Shown piece by piece: positions 15,719 through 24,305 of a stretch of 45,741 bases of DNA; within the stretch, counting starts at the first letter, position 1; every line of letters starts with the position of its first letter. The DNA comes from Akkermansia muciniphila (GTDB lineage Bacteria > Verrucomicrobiota > Kiritimatiellia > RFP12 > UBA1067). The stretch lies in NCBI GenBank assembly GCA_945870145.1, contig CAMBQV010000004.1:1-45741 (forward strand), read 5' to 3'. Below the pieces are notes generated by a model. It searched no databases. It was not told where the DNA came from and saw only the letters and a program-made list of their open reading frames with translations. The position numbers and the translations under genes were made by a program.

Positions 15719-16685
15719 AGATGCGGTGGATGAAGATCGTGTAGCCGATCACCACGGGCATGCCAAGGAGTGCGATGACGAGCATTACGCTGAGCGTGCG
15801 GAGGGACGATGAGGAGTTGAAGATCGTGAGCGAGAGTGCTGGGTCGTTGGTCGCGATGACCAGATTGGGAAACAGGACTGCGACCACGGAGAGCATCACC
15901 AGTGCGATGCTCGCGCAGGAGGCCAGAAACGCCTTGAGATCGTCGCCCTTGCTGTTGAAAGCCTTGATCAATCCAAGTGCAACCACGGCCAACGTAGCAA
16001 GCACGAACGGCAACACCACGCCGTTGCGCAGGTAGCAACTGGCGGTCCACCCGGCAGCCACAAAAAAGAGCACAGCATAAACCCGCCAGGCTTGGGCTGC
16101 CCAGCGTCGCGCTTTGTATTGGGTCTCGCCTCCTGTCTTGACGGCCAGATAGAGCGCGCCATGCAGGGCGAACATGGAGAATCCGACTAGCCCGATCACC
16201 AGCGAGTAGGGGTTGAGTAGGGCTAAGAACCCAGCAGTGTAATCGCCCTTTGCATCAAGTTGCAACCCGCGCAGTAGATTGCCTACAGCCACGGCGAAGA
16301 GCAAGGAGGGCAACATGCTGCCGAACGAGAAGGCGATGTCCCAGGCTGCCACCCAGCGGGGATCCTCGACCTTGTTACGGTATTCGATCGATACCGCGCG
16401 GAAGATCAAGCCCAGCAAGATCAGCATCAGCGGTAGATAAAAACCACTGAAGATTGTTGCGTAGACTGCCGGGAACGCGGCGAAGAGGGCGCCACCGCCC
16501 GTAAGCAACCAGACCTCATTACCGTCCCAGAAGGGTTCAATGGAGTGGATGAAGCTGCTCCGCTCCTTGCCCTTTTTCGCGCAGAGGTGCCAGCAGCCGA
16601 CCCCGAGGTCAAACCCGTCGAGGATGGCATAACCGATGATCAGGATTCCGATGAGGAGCAACCAGATGACTTGCAGTGTGATCAT
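15702..16685 (-). CDS. cydB: cytochrome bd ubiquinol oxidase subunit II
   Basis: A 327-residue polytopic membrane protein starting MITLQVIWLLLIGILIIGYAI, followed by LDGFDLG and later EPFWDGNEVWLLTGGGALFAAFP. These are the diagnostic CydB motifs. It partners with CydA in the bd-type terminal quinol oxidase, reducing O2 to water with high affinity. The start overlaps the cydA stop by 4 nt (ATGA). No cydX-like small ORF was identified downstream. Its 3' end overlaps the convergent gene by 17 nt. Confidence 0.95.
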   Translation of the reverse strand: MITLQVIWLLLIGILIIGYAILDGFDLGVGCWHLCAKKGKERSSFIHSIEPFWDGNEVWLLTGGGALFAAFPAVYATIFSGFYLPLMLILLGLIFRAVSIEYRNKVEDPRWVAAWDIAFSFGSMLPSLLFAVAVGNLLRGLQLDAKGDYTAGFLALLNPYSLVIGLVGFSMFALHGALYLAVKTGGETQYKARRWAAQAWRVYAVLFFVAAGWTASCYLRNGVVLPFVLATLAVVALGLIKAFNSKGDDLKAFLASCASIALVMLSVVAVLFPNLVIATNDPALSLTIFNSSSSLRTLSVMLVIALLGMPVVIGYTIFIHRIFKGKV

Positions 16686-18010
16686 GAACGTACCTCCTCT
16701 TCAAGGGGCTGGGGACCTTTGTCGAATTGTCGTCCGAGCAGATAGACCCATACGCCAAAAAGCAGTGTGTAAATCAGGGAGAAGAGAATGATGGATGCTA
16801 GGATCTCCCCGGCGGAAACCGAGGCCGATACCGCGTCCTTCGTGCGCATCAGGTTATAGACGACCCACGGCTGGCGTCCGACCTCAGCCGCGATCCAGCC
16901 GACTTCGTTGGCAATAAACGGCAGAGGAATCGTCAGGGCGGCGCAGCTCAGGAAGAGCCGGTTCTGTGTTACTGTGCCACGCCACCAGAGGAATAAGCCC
17001 ATTGTCGCCAGCAAGGCGAACCAACCGCCGAGATAGACCATGGCATGGAAACTGAAAAAGGTTGTCAGCAATGGGGGGCGATCTTCTTTGGGGAAGTCTT
17101 TCAAGCCCTGAACTTTGGTGTCTTTGGACATGCCGACCATGAGGCTGAGCCCATTCGGAATACTGATCTCCCAATCGGTCTTTTCCGTTTTGGCGTTCGG
17201 GATACCGAAGAGCACCAGGGGTGCGCCGGTCCGGGTCTCCCAGAGTCCTTCGAAGGCAGCCAGTTTGGCAGGTTGCGTTTTAGCCACCTGCACCGCGTGT
17301 CCATGGCCGATGCCCATCACCAGCAGGATGGAGAGAAAGAATGGAATGAGCGCGCTCTTGAGCGAACGTTCGGCAAACGCTACGTGTCGTTTTTTCAACA
17401 GCATGAGCGCGGAGACGCCGATGATGAAGAAGGTGCCGACCACCAACGCCCCGGTGATCACATGCAAATAACGTGGCAGGGTTGACGGGTTGAAGACCGC
17501 CTCCCAAAAACTTGTCAGCTCGGCTCGTCCATTCACGAGATGATACCCGGCGGGTGTCTGCTGCCACGAGTTGGCCACAACGATCCAGAAGGCGGAGAGT
17601 GTCGCACCGACCGCCACCAGCAAGCTTGAAAGCCAATAAACCTTGCGGGAGACGCGCTTCTCGCCATAGATCAGGATGGCGAGGAAACTGGACTCCAGGA
17701 AGAAGGCGAAGACGCCCTCTGCAGCCAGCGGTGCGCCGAAGATGTCGCCCACAAAGCGCGAGTAGGCGGCCCAATTGGTGCCGAACTGGAACTCCATGGT
17801 GATGCCCGTGGCAACGCCCACGGCGAAGGTGATGGCGAACATGCGCATCCAGAAGCGGGAGAGCTGCTGAAAGAGAGGATCGCCGGTTTTCAGGAAGCGC
17901 GTCTGATAGAAGAACAACATCCACGCCAACCCAATCGAGAGTGGCGGAAAAATATAATGAAAGCCCACGGTCAGGGCAAATTGCAACCGGGCCAACCATA
18001 CTGCGTCCAT
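16682..18010 (-). CDS. cydA: cytochrome bd ubiquinol oxidase subunit I
   Basis: A 442-residue membrane protein holding hemes b558, b595 and d. Visible ligands and key residues: H18 (heme b595 region), E98 and E106 (EGVFAFFLES), H183 and M324 (heme b558), and K249/E254 of the quinol-binding Q-loop. It is shorter than the E. coli protein, consistent with a short Q-loop class. The position equivalent to E. coli Arg391 is His322 (SFHAMVYLG), which is unusual to my knowledge. With cydB it forms an operon that would give O2 respiration or detoxification in an otherwise fermentative cell. Confidence 0.95.
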   Translation of the reverse strand: MDAVWLARLQFALTVGFHYIFPPLSIGLAWMLFFYQTRFLKTGDPLFQQLSRFWMRMFAITFAVGVATGITMEFQFGTNWAAYSRFVGDIFGAPLAAEGVFAFFLESSFLAILIYGEKRVSRKVYWLSSLLVAVGATLSAFWIVVANSWQQTPAGYHLVNGRAELTSFWEAVFNPSTLPRYLHVITGALVVGTFFIIGVSALMLLKKRHVAFAERSLKSALIPFFLSILLVMGIGHGHAVQVAKTQPAKLAAFEGLWETRTGAPLVLFGIPNAKTEKTDWEISIPNGLSLMVGMSKDTKVQGLKDFPKEDRPPLLTTFFSFHAMVYLGGWFALLATMGLFLWWRGTVTQNRLFLSCAALTIPLPFIANEVGWIAAEVGRQPWVVYNLMRTKDAVSASVSAGEILASIILFSLIYTLLFGVWVYLLGRQFDKGPQPLEEEVRS

Positions 18011-18045
18011 GTGTAAACCTCCGTCATGCCGATAACTTCAAAAGA

Positions 18046-18081
18046 ATTGCCTTATTGCGTGATTGCCTTATTGCCTTATTG
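18046..18081. repeat. 8-nt tandem repeat ATTGCCTT
   Basis: Units start at 18046 (ATTGCCTT), 18054 (ATTGCGTG), 18062 and 18070 (both ATTGCCTT), with a partial ATTG at 18078. It lies in the cydA-pheS spacer, upstream of cydA. Confidence 0.85.
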
Positions 18082-18088
18082 AAGATTG

Positions 18089-18123
18089 GATGTTCGATGT
18101 TCAATGTTGAGTGTTCGATGTTC
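18089..18123. repeat. 7-nt tandem repeat GATGTTC
   Basis: Five units in perfect register: GATGTTC, GATGTTC, AATGTTG, AGTGTTC, GATGTTC. It starts 7 nt after the octamer array and is unrelated to it in sequence. Confidence 0.85.
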
Positions 18124-18135
18124 CCCGGGAAACAA

Positions 18136-18169
18136 ACTGCCAACTGCACCTGCCGACTGCCGACTGCTT
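18136..18169. repeat. CTGCCGA-type 7-nt repeat
   Basis: ACTGCCA, ACTGCAC, CTGCCG, ACTGCCG and ACTGCTT follow one another and run up to the pheS stop codon. The same motif recurs at 40541-40575 and more weakly around 9984 and 10030. Confidence 0.75.
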
Positions 18170-19185
18170 TACGCGAGCTGACTGAGGAAGCGCATATCGT
18201 TCTCGTAGAGCCAGCGGATATCTGGGATACCATACTTGATCATGGCGATGCGCTCGACACCGAAGCCAAAGGCGTATCCATAGACCTTCTCTGGATCATA
18301 ACCGACAAATTGAAAAACGCGCGGATCAACCATGCCTGCACCTGCGATCTCGATCCATCCGCTCATCTTGCAGACACGGCAACCCTTGCCAGCGCAGACG
18401 TGACAGGAGAAGTCCACCTCCACGCTTGGTTCTGTGAACGGGAAGAAGTGGGGACGGAAACGAACACCTGCCTTGGAACCCATCATCTCGCTGGCATAAT
18501 ACGCGAGCGTCGACTTGAGGTCTGCGAGTGAGACGGGCTGGGTGTCCACATAGAGCCCCTCGATCTGGTGGAAGTTGGCGCTGTGTGTCGCGTCTGTCGT
18601 GTCCCGGCGATAGGTGCGGCCCGGGGTGATGATGCGCATCGGGGGCTGATGTTGGGTCATCATGCGGATCTGGACAGGGGAGGTCTGGGTCCTGAGCAGG
18701 AGGTTATCCGTCAACCAGAAGGTGTCCGAAGGATCCATCGAGGGATGGTGGGCTGGGGTGTTGAGCGCAGTGAAGTTGTTGAAACGGTTTTCGATATCAG
18801 GTCCGTCAGCGACCGTGAAGCCCAGGCGCGCGAAGATGGCGGCCGTCTCCTCGATCACGCGGGAGACAGGGTGTTTCGACCCTGGGGTGAACCAGCGGCC
18901 GGGAAGGGACGGATCAAAAGCGGGACCTTTCGTCTCCTCGGTGGCCACAGCGAGATGCTTCTCGGTTAAGGCAGCTTCAAGTGCAGCACGCCAAGCTTGT
19001 GCACGCTTGCCGAATTCGGGGCGCTCTTCGGCTGGCACCTCCTTCATCTGTTTGATGATGGCGGGCAACAGACCGTTACGTCCGAGATATTTTACGCGAA
19101 GTTGCTCAAGGGCTGTTGGCTCGGTAACGGAGGCAACTTCAGCCAAGGACTGGGAATGGTGGAGATCAAGCTCTGCAAGTGTCAT
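18169..19185 (-). CDS. pheS: phenylalanyl-tRNA synthetase alpha subunit
   Basis: A 338-residue class II synthetase catalytic subunit. The N-terminal coiled coil is followed by the aminoacylation core, with a TPAHHPSMDPSDTFWL segment, LLRTQTSPVQIRMM and the motif-3 end GFGVERIAMIKYGIPDIRWL. A CxxC...CxxC insert (CHVCAGKGCRVC) is present, as in many bacterial PheS. It charges tRNA-Phe as an alpha2-beta2 enzyme; pheT is not adjacent in this window. The ATG at 19185 is preferred over one at 19191 because a GAGAG element is then 9 nt upstream. A good promoter lies at 19220-19248. Confidence 0.95.
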   Translation of the reverse strand: MTLAELDLHHSQSLAEVASVTEPTALEQLRVKYLGRNGLLPAIIKQMKEVPAEERPEFGKRAQAWRAALEAALTEKHLAVATEETKGPAFDPSLPGRWFTPGSKHPVSRVIEETAAIFARLGFTVADGPDIENRFNNFTALNTPAHHPSMDPSDTFWLTDNLLLRTQTSPVQIRMMTQHQPPMRIITPGRTYRRDTTDATHSANFHQIEGLYVDTQPVSLADLKSTLAYYASEMMGSKAGVRFRPHFFPFTEPSVEVDFSCHVCAGKGCRVCKMSGWIEIAGAGMVDPRVFQFVGYDPEKVYGYAFGFGVERIAMIKYGIPDIRWLYENDMRFLSQLA

Positions 19186-19219
19186 ACACATTCACTCTCT
19201 TTCAAAAATTGAAAACGAT

Positions 19220-19248
19220 AATATACCCCAATTACCTCGCGGAATCAA
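19220..19248 (-). promoter_or_regulatory. sigma70-type promoter of pheS
   Basis: On the minus strand TTGATT (19248-19243) and TATATT (19225-19220) are separated by exactly 17 nt. The predicted start is near 19213, leaving a leader of about 28 nt with no room for a peptide attenuator. Confidence 0.65.
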
Positions 19249-19284
19249 TTTTCTTATGGCAAAAATACGTTATTGCTGTTTTGT

Positions 19285-19314
19285 TTGCAATTGGAGGGCC
19301 TCCTGTGCTATCGT
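19285..19314 (+). promoter_or_regulatory. candidate promoter with palindromic spacer for the GH2-like gene
   Basis: TTGCAA (19285-19290) and TATCGT (19309-19314) are spaced 18 nt apart. The spacer holds the 11-nt palindrome GGAGGGCCTCC (19293-19303), which could be an operator. Both hexamers are only 4/6 matches. Confidence 0.3.
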
Positions 19315-19428
19315 ATCAGTCGGTTTTATTTACTTATTTATCGGTGACGCTTGAGAATGGTTCTATTGTGTGTTGCACGTGGCCTTTTGTGTAAGCAGGC
19401 CCGAAAACTCGATTTGGATTTTTGATTC

Positions 19429-21636
19429 ATGAGAAGACTTGATTTGACTGGCGAGTGGACTGTCCGACGGGAGAGTTCCAAGAAAATTTATAAAGCGGTT
19501 GTCCCCGGTTGCCTCCATGCTGATCTATTGGCGGCGCAGGAGATCCCGGATCCTTTCATTGGGCGGAATCTCCAGGACGTGGCCTGGGTGGCAGAGGAAT
19601 CATGGACTTACGAAAACAGCTTCACCTGCGATGATCTCTCGGACTTTTCGCGTGTCCTGCTCTCGCTCGAAGGTGTTGAAGGTGTTGCCGCCGTCTCGCT
19701 GAATGGCCAGAAACTGGGGAAGACAGAAGCTTTGGCGCAACGGGCGGAGTTTGACGTTAAGAAGCACATGAAGGTTGGCAAAAACACCCTGTCGCTCGCC
19801 TTTGAGCCTCCAACCAAGAAGGTTAAGGGAGCGACCTCGTTAAAACCCTCTGCGAACTTGCCGACCTTGGGAATTTCCGGGGACGCCTCCATTTTAGCTT
19901 TCGAGGGTGTCCGTGTCACGGATGTGCTCATTCAGCAGGACTTCTCAACAGCCCCAGCCTTTGTCGGAATCGAGGTGACGGTCTGTACGGAGCGCTTTGA
20001 TCCTGCCCGGCACATGGAAGTGCTCGTCCGTATCTGTTACAAGGGCAATACGCTTCATGAGGCGCGCGATATTTTGAAGAAGGATCGCCAGTCACTCACC
20101 CTCAAATTAAAGAATGCTCAATACTGGTGGCCCGCCGGCATGGGTGAGCAACCGCTGTATGAAGTACTGATTGATATTTATGCTGAGCGGTCGTGCCTTG
20201 AACATCTTTCCAAGCGCATTGGCATCCGCGATATTCATGTTCAGAAGGGGAAGGATGGCCAGGTGAAGCTTGTCGCGAACAAGCAGGCCGTCTTTGTGAA
20301 AGGGACTCGTTGGATCTCGCCGGACCTCTTTCCGTCGCGCCTCTCGCGCATGGAGTATGCGCGTCTGGTCAAGGCGACCGTCGTGGCGAATATGAATCTG
20401 CTTCGGTTGCATGAAATGTCCGAATTCGAATGCAATGCCTTTTATGATCTGTGCGATGAATATGGCGTGCTGATCTGGCACGATGCTTACGATGTTGATC
20501 TGGAGACGAATATTCGAAGGGTGCGTCACCATGCTGCTCTGGCGGTTTGGGGATGCGAGGATGCAGGGTTGATTAAAAGAGTCAAGGCAGAGGATCCGGG
20601 ACGTGCCATTCTGCCTTTAGAGCTCTTCTTGCGTAAGGAGATGCCTTCGGTTGCCTCTTTCCCTGATCTACGGGTGGTCCAGACTTATCTGCCGGAAGCG
20701 GAGCGGAACTTCTCGCATCCCATGTGTGCCTATCATGCAGAAGAAGAGACAACGCTTCCCGTGATGGCCTCCAGTTTTGCGAAGCACTTCCTCTTCCCCA
20801 CGTATTTTGAAAATATGCTCTGGTTGAGTCAGATTCAACAGGGGGTTCTGCTGAAACGCGAATGGGAGTATGTGAGGTGTATGCTGGGGGATAACCATGG
20901 ATTTATCCATGGCCGCCTGAATGATTTCTGGCCTCAATGCAGTAGTTCGACGGTTGATTACGAAGGTCGCTGGAAAGCGGCGCACTATATCTTGCGCAAG
21001 GCGATGATGCCCCTGTGGACAACCGGTCTCTATTCCCCGAAGACAAAGCAGGCGGAACTCTTTGCCTTTAATGATCTGCAGAAGCCGTTTAAAGGTGAGC
21101 TGGTTTGGCGCCTTACTCGTACACAGGGCGAGCTGGTTGCCGAGGGCAAGAAGGTGGTTACGCTTGCGCCTTCTACGCGCGATAGCGTCTGTGATGTCGC
21201 TCTTGCCCAGCCTCTTGACACGTACGGCGCAACAGACCTCTTTCTCTGGTTGGAGTTGAAAGATGAAAAGGGGAATACAGCGTCTTCAAACGTCGTCTAT
21301 TTCTGCGAACCTAAGGAGTGGACCCTTCCTCACCCACGCATGCGTGCGGATATTCGGATCTGGGACGACAACAGCTATGCTGTGACCTTGACCAGCTCCG
21401 TTACCGTTATGTGGGTGTGGCTCTCGCTTGAGGGGCTGGATGCCCGTTATGACGACAACTACTTCTGCCTTGAACCTGGGAAGCCGACACGCATTCGCGT
21501 GACCCCTTCCCGGCGCATCAAACCTGAGCAGTTCAATCAGCTGATTCGTATCGGCTCCCTCCGCGACACCTGGCAGGAGAAGCGCACGCTCATGCAGATG
21601 GTCGTGCCCCAGAAGAAGGCCGGCGAAAAAGCTTAA
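19429..21636 (+). CDS. GH2 beta-mannosidase-like protein with degenerate active site
   Basis: A 735-residue cytoplasmic protein without a signal peptide. The jelly-roll start (MRRLDLTGEWTVRR, PGCLHADLL), QYWWPAGMGEQPLY at 231-244, KGTRWISPD at 291-299, FYDLCDEYGVLIWHD at 338-352 and NDFWP...DYEGRWKAAHY at 498-520 place it in the beta-mannosidase branch of GH2. The acid/base motif WxGNNE is replaced by WGCEDA (374-379), and the nucleophile motif SEFG by SSFA (448-451). The TIM barrel is also shortened. I infer it is not a classical retaining glycosidase; it may be a pseudoenzyme or a binding protein. No clear ribosome-binding site precedes the ATG. It converges with enolase, 7 nt apart. Confidence 0.82.
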   Translation: MRRLDLTGEWTVRRESSKKIYKAVVPGCLHADLLAAQEIPDPFIGRNLQDVAWVAEESWTYENSFTCDDLSDFSRVLLSLEGVEGVAAVSLNGQKLGKTEALAQRAEFDVKKHMKVGKNTLSLAFEPPTKKVKGATSLKPSANLPTLGISGDASILAFEGVRVTDVLIQQDFSTAPAFVGIEVTVCTERFDPARHMEVLVRICYKGNTLHEARDILKKDRQSLTLKLKNAQYWWPAGMGEQPLYEVLIDIYAERSCLEHLSKRIGIRDIHVQKGKDGQVKLVANKQAVFVKGTRWISPDLFPSRLSRMEYARLVKATVVANMNLLRLHEMSEFECNAFYDLCDEYGVLIWHDAYDVDLETNIRRVRHHAALAVWGCEDAGLIKRVKAEDPGRAILPLELFLRKEMPSVASFPDLRVVQTYLPEAERNFSHPMCAYHAEEETTLPVMASSFAKHFLFPTYFENMLWLSQIQQGVLLKREWEYVRCMLGDNHGFIHGRLNDFWPQCSSSTVDYEGRWKAAHYILRKAMMPLWTTGLYSPKTKQAELFAFNDLQKPFKGELVWRLTRTQGELVAEGKKVVTLAPSTRDSVCDVALAQPLDTYGATDLFLWLELKDEKGNTASSNVVYFCEPKEWTLPHPRMRADIRIWDDNSYAVTLTSSVTVMWVWLSLEGLDARYDDNYFCLEPGKPTRIRVTPSRRIKPEQFNQLIRIGSLRDTWQEKRTLMQMVVPQKKAGEKA

Positions 21637-21643
21637 GGCTTGT

Positions 21644-22930
21644 CTACTTTTTGGCTTGAGCGAAGGGATTCGTGAAGCGAGCGTTGGATTGCAACTCGGC
21701 TTCGATCTCCATCAGGCGGTTGTACTTGGCGGTGCGTTCGCTACGGCAGAGGGAGCCGGTCTTGATCTGTCCACACCCCGTGGCCACCGCCAGATCGGCG
21801 ATAAACGTATCCTCGGTCTCGCCTGAACGATGGGAGACGACAGCATTCCAGCCCGCATCCTGGCATAAGCGGATCGCTTCAAGCGTCTCCGTCACGGTGC
21901 CAATCTGGTTAAGCTTGATGAGGACCGCGTTTGCGGACTCTTCACGAATGCCCTTGGCAATGAAGCGTGTGTTGGTCACAAAGAGGTCGTCCCCGACGAT
22001 CTGAACCTTGTCGCCGAGTGTGGCGGTCATAGCCCTAAAACCCTCCCAGTCTTCTTCAGCGAGCCCGTCTTCGATTGAGACGATCGGGAAGCGGGTCGTC
22101 CAGTCCGAATAGAGGTCAATCATCTCCTGCGTGGTCTTTAGTCCCTGGCCAGACTTAGCGAGATCGTAATTCTTGCCCTCTGCAAACGAACTCGCCGCAG
22201 GATCAAGCGCAAGGCTGACATCGTGTCCAGGCTTGTACCCGGCTGCGGTAATTGCGGCGACGATCAGTTCGCACGCCTCCTCGTTTGACTTGAGGTCCGG
22301 AGCAAAGCCTCCTTCATCACCAACACCCGTCGAATAGCCCTGCTTGGAGAGAATTTTCTGAAGGGCATGAAAGACCTCTGCACCACATCTGACAGCCTCG
22401 CAGAGGGTTGGGGCGCCAACCGGCACGACCATGAATTCTTGGAAGTCAACACGCGTCTGCGCATGTTTGCCGCCGTTGAGAATGTTCATCATCGGCATCG
22501 GCAGCAACAGCTCGCTGTCCTTGTTGAGCCACTGATAGAGTGGCTTTTTAGCAAACTGTGACGCGGCACGCGCCACCGCCATGGAGACTCCGAGCATGGC
22601 GTTGGCGCCAAGCTTGGACTTGTTGGGGGTTGCATCGCGCTCAATCATCAGGCGGTCAATCTCCTCCAGACTGGAGGCGTGATACCCCTTCAGCAAAGGT
22701 GCGATGATGGTGTTGACGTTGGCGACCGCCTTCAAAACACCCTTGCCTTGGTAACGCGCGCGATCTCCGTCGCGTAATTCCACAGCCTCATTGACTCCGG
22801 TCGAGGCACCAGAGGGCACTGAAGCAGCGGCACGCGTCCCATCGGACAGCGTGACGCTGACCCGCAGGGTGGGGTTCCCCCGCGAATCAAGGATCTCCAT
22901 GGCTTGGATGGTCTGAAGGGTATCGTTCAT
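21644..22930 (-). CDS. eno: enolase
   Basis: A 428-residue enzyme interconverting 2-phosphoglycerate and phosphoenolpyruvate. Motifs: [65 protein letters not shown] and [14 protein letters not shown]. These carry the Mg2+ ligands and the catalytic Glu and Lys. The length is typical. GAGG lies 8 nt upstream of the start. It is only 14 nt downstream of tpx on the same strand, an unusual operon partner suggesting co-expression of glycolysis and peroxide defence. Confidence 0.97.
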   Translation of the reverse strand: MNDTLQTIQAMEILDSRGNPTLRVSVTLSDGTRAAASVPSGASTGVNEAVELRDGDRARYQGKGVLKAVANVNTIIAPLLKGYHASSLEEIDRLMIERDATPNKSKLGANAMLGVSMAVARAASQFAKKPLYQWLNKDSELLLPMPMMNILNGGKHAQTRVDFQEFMVVPVGAPTLCEAVRCGAEVFHALQKILSKQGYSTGVGDEGGFAPDLKSNEEACELIVAAITAAGYKPGHDVSLALDPAASSFAEGKNYDLAKSGQGLKTTQEMIDLYSDWTTRFPIVSIEDGLAEEDWEGFRAMTATLGDKVQIVGDDLFVTNTRFIAKGIREESANAVLIKLNQIGTVTETLEAIRLCQDAGWNAVVSHRSGETEDTFIADLAVATGCGQIKTGSLCRSERTAKYNRLMEIEAELQSNARFTNPFAQAKK

Positions 22931-22944
22931 AGTTAAACCTCAGT

Positions 22945-23442
22945 TTACACCTTGGCTAGTGCGGCATCATAGTTTGGTTCCTGGGCGATCTCGGGAACCA
23001 GTTCGACATAGGCGACTTTGCCAGTGGGCGCGATCACGATGACGGCGCGAGCCATGAGTCCAGCAAGAGGACCTTCAGCGAGCTGAATGCCATAATCTTT
23101 GCCAAACGTTGGCGAACGGAAGGTGGAGAGCGTGACGATGTTGCGCAGGGCCTTCGACTCGCAAAAACGACCTTGTGCAAAGGGAAGATCAGCAGAGACA
23201 TTGATCATCACAACATTGTCGCGCTTGCTGACAGCCTCGTTGAATTTTTGGGCGGAGATCGCGCAGACCGGGGTATCAAGACTCGGGACGATACTGAGGA
23301 TAATCGTCTTTTCCTTGAAGTCAGCTAGCTGTTTGTCAGAAAGATCGCCAGCCGCCAGCTTGAAATTCGGGGCCTGTTGTCCGACTGAGGGAAGGGTTCC
23401 CGCGAGTTTGAAAGGGGTTCCTTTGAAGGTGACAGTACTCAT
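22945..23442 (-). CDS. tpx: thiol peroxidase (atypical 2-Cys peroxiredoxin)
   Basis: A 165-residue peroxiredoxin of the Tpx group. It has the peroxidatic Cys60 in PSLDTPVC and the resolving Cys94 in GRFCES. The N-terminal VTFKGTPFKLAGTLPSVG is diagnostic. It reduces H2O2 and alkyl hydroperoxides using thioredoxin. An AAAAGGAA sequence lies about 8 nt upstream of the start. It lies between sod and eno on the same strand, forming a small oxidative stress group. Confidence 0.95.
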   Translation of the reverse strand: MSTVTFKGTPFKLAGTLPSVGQQAPNFKLAAGDLSDKQLADFKEKTIILSIVPSLDTPVCAISAQKFNEAVSKRDNVVMINVSADLPFAQGRFCESKALRNIVTLSTFRSPTFGKDYGIQLAEGPLAGLMARAVIVIAPTGKVAYVELVPEIAQEPNYDAALAKV

Positions 23443-23469
23443 GTTCTGATTCCTTTTCTGCTTGGTGTT

Positions 23470-24159
23470 TTATTTTTTACTCTGTTGTGTTTGTTCAAAA
23501 AGGGTCGCGACAGCGGGCCAGTTCACGATATTCCAGAAGGCATCCACAGAACTTGCCCTCAGATTCTGGTGCTTTAAATAATAGGCGTGCTCCCAGACAT
23601 CGATGGTCAGAATAGGAGTGCCGCGTTTTTCAGCGGTATCCATGAGGGGGTTCTCCTGGTTTGGCGTGGAGGAGATGAAGAGCGAGCCATCGGGTGCAAC
23701 GCTGAGCCAAGCCCAGCCACTGCCGAAACGGGTCATGGCTGCCTGCTTAAAGGCCTCCTTGAAGGCATCAAAGGAGCCAAAGGTGCTGTTGATCTTCTCC
23801 AGCAAGGGACCGGTCGGCGTCCCGCCTCCCTTGGGGGACAGGATGTTCCAGTAGAAGGTGTGGTTATAATGGCCGCCAAGATTGTTGCGGATGGCCGCAG
23901 GGCACTTGCTGACTCCCGGCAAAATGGCTTCCATGCTCTTTCCGACGAGGTCTGTTCCTTCGAGTGCCTTCATCAGGTTGGTATAATAGGCCTTATGGTG
24001 GCGCGAGTAGTGTATTTCGACTGTTTTTGCGTCAATATGGGGTTCGAGCGCAGTGTAGGCATACGGCAAAGGCTGGAAGGTGATGGCGGGTACATTCGTC
24101 TGGGCATTGCAACACGCGGTCAACGCAAGCGCAGCAGCCGAGAGTAAGGTTGTTCTCAT
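23470..24159 (-). CDS. exported Fe/Mn superoxide dismutase, predicted lipoprotein
   Basis: A 229-residue protein. Residues 1-18 form a signal ending in a lipobox (ALALTACCN), so it is likely lipid-anchored on the outside of the inner membrane or on the outer membrane. The mature part is an Fe/Mn-SOD: HYSRHHKAYYTNL, GGHYNHTFYW, GSGWAWLSV and DVWEHAYYLKHQN, which include the four metal ligands (3 His, 1 Asp). It dismutates superoxide. GAGGAG is 7 nt before the ATG at 24159; an in-frame TTG at 24174 lies within that ribosome-binding site and is unlikely. Most bacterial Fe/Mn-SODs are cytoplasmic, so the lipoprotein signal is notable. Confidence 0.9.
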   Translation of the reverse strand: MRTTLLSAAALALTACCNAQTNVPAITFQPLPYAYTALEPHIDAKTVEIHYSRHHKAYYTNLMKALEGTDLVGKSMEAILPGVSKCPAAIRNNLGGHYNHTFYWNILSPKGGGTPTGPLLEKINSTFGSFDAFKEAFKQAAMTRFGSGWAWLSVAPDGSLFISSTPNQENPLMDTAEKRGTPILTIDVWEHAYYLKHQNLRASSVDAFWNIVNWPAVATLFEQTQQSKK

Positions 24160-24205
24160 GGTTGTTCTCCTCAATACGGGTGATCTATAACTTAACTATA
24201 TCGTT

Positions 24206-24235
24206 ATAATACACCTCCTTCAGCCTCTGAGGCAA
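24206..24235 (-). promoter_or_regulatory. candidate sigma70 promoter of sod-tpx-eno
   Basis: On the minus strand TTGCCT (24235-24230) and TATTAT (24211-24206) are separated by 18 nt, about 47 nt before the superoxide dismutase ATG. Confidence 0.45.
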
Positions 24236-24264
24236 GGCGATTTTACGACTTAAAAAGCTTCTGC

Positions 24265-24294
24265 TTGCTCAAGGGGTAAGCCATTCGGTATAGT
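24265..24294 (+). promoter_or_regulatory. promoter implying a leaderless carrier-protein mRNA
   Basis: TTGCTC (24265-24270) and TATAGT (24289-24294) are spaced 18 nt apart. The expected start, about 24301, is only about 5 nt before the ATG at 24306, and no Shine-Dalgarno sequence is present. Confidence 0.45.
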
Positions 24295-24305
24295 ATGGGC
24301 CAATT

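Noticed and set aside
17280-17999. 239-codon minus-strand ORF in another frame of cydA
   Set aside because: Composition-driven overlap; the cydA frame has all heme and quinol residues.
18046-18169. CRISPR-like appearance of repeats in the cydA-pheS spacer
   Set aside because: Units are 7-8 nt and contiguous without spacers, and no cas genes are present; they are tandem repeats, not a CRISPR array.
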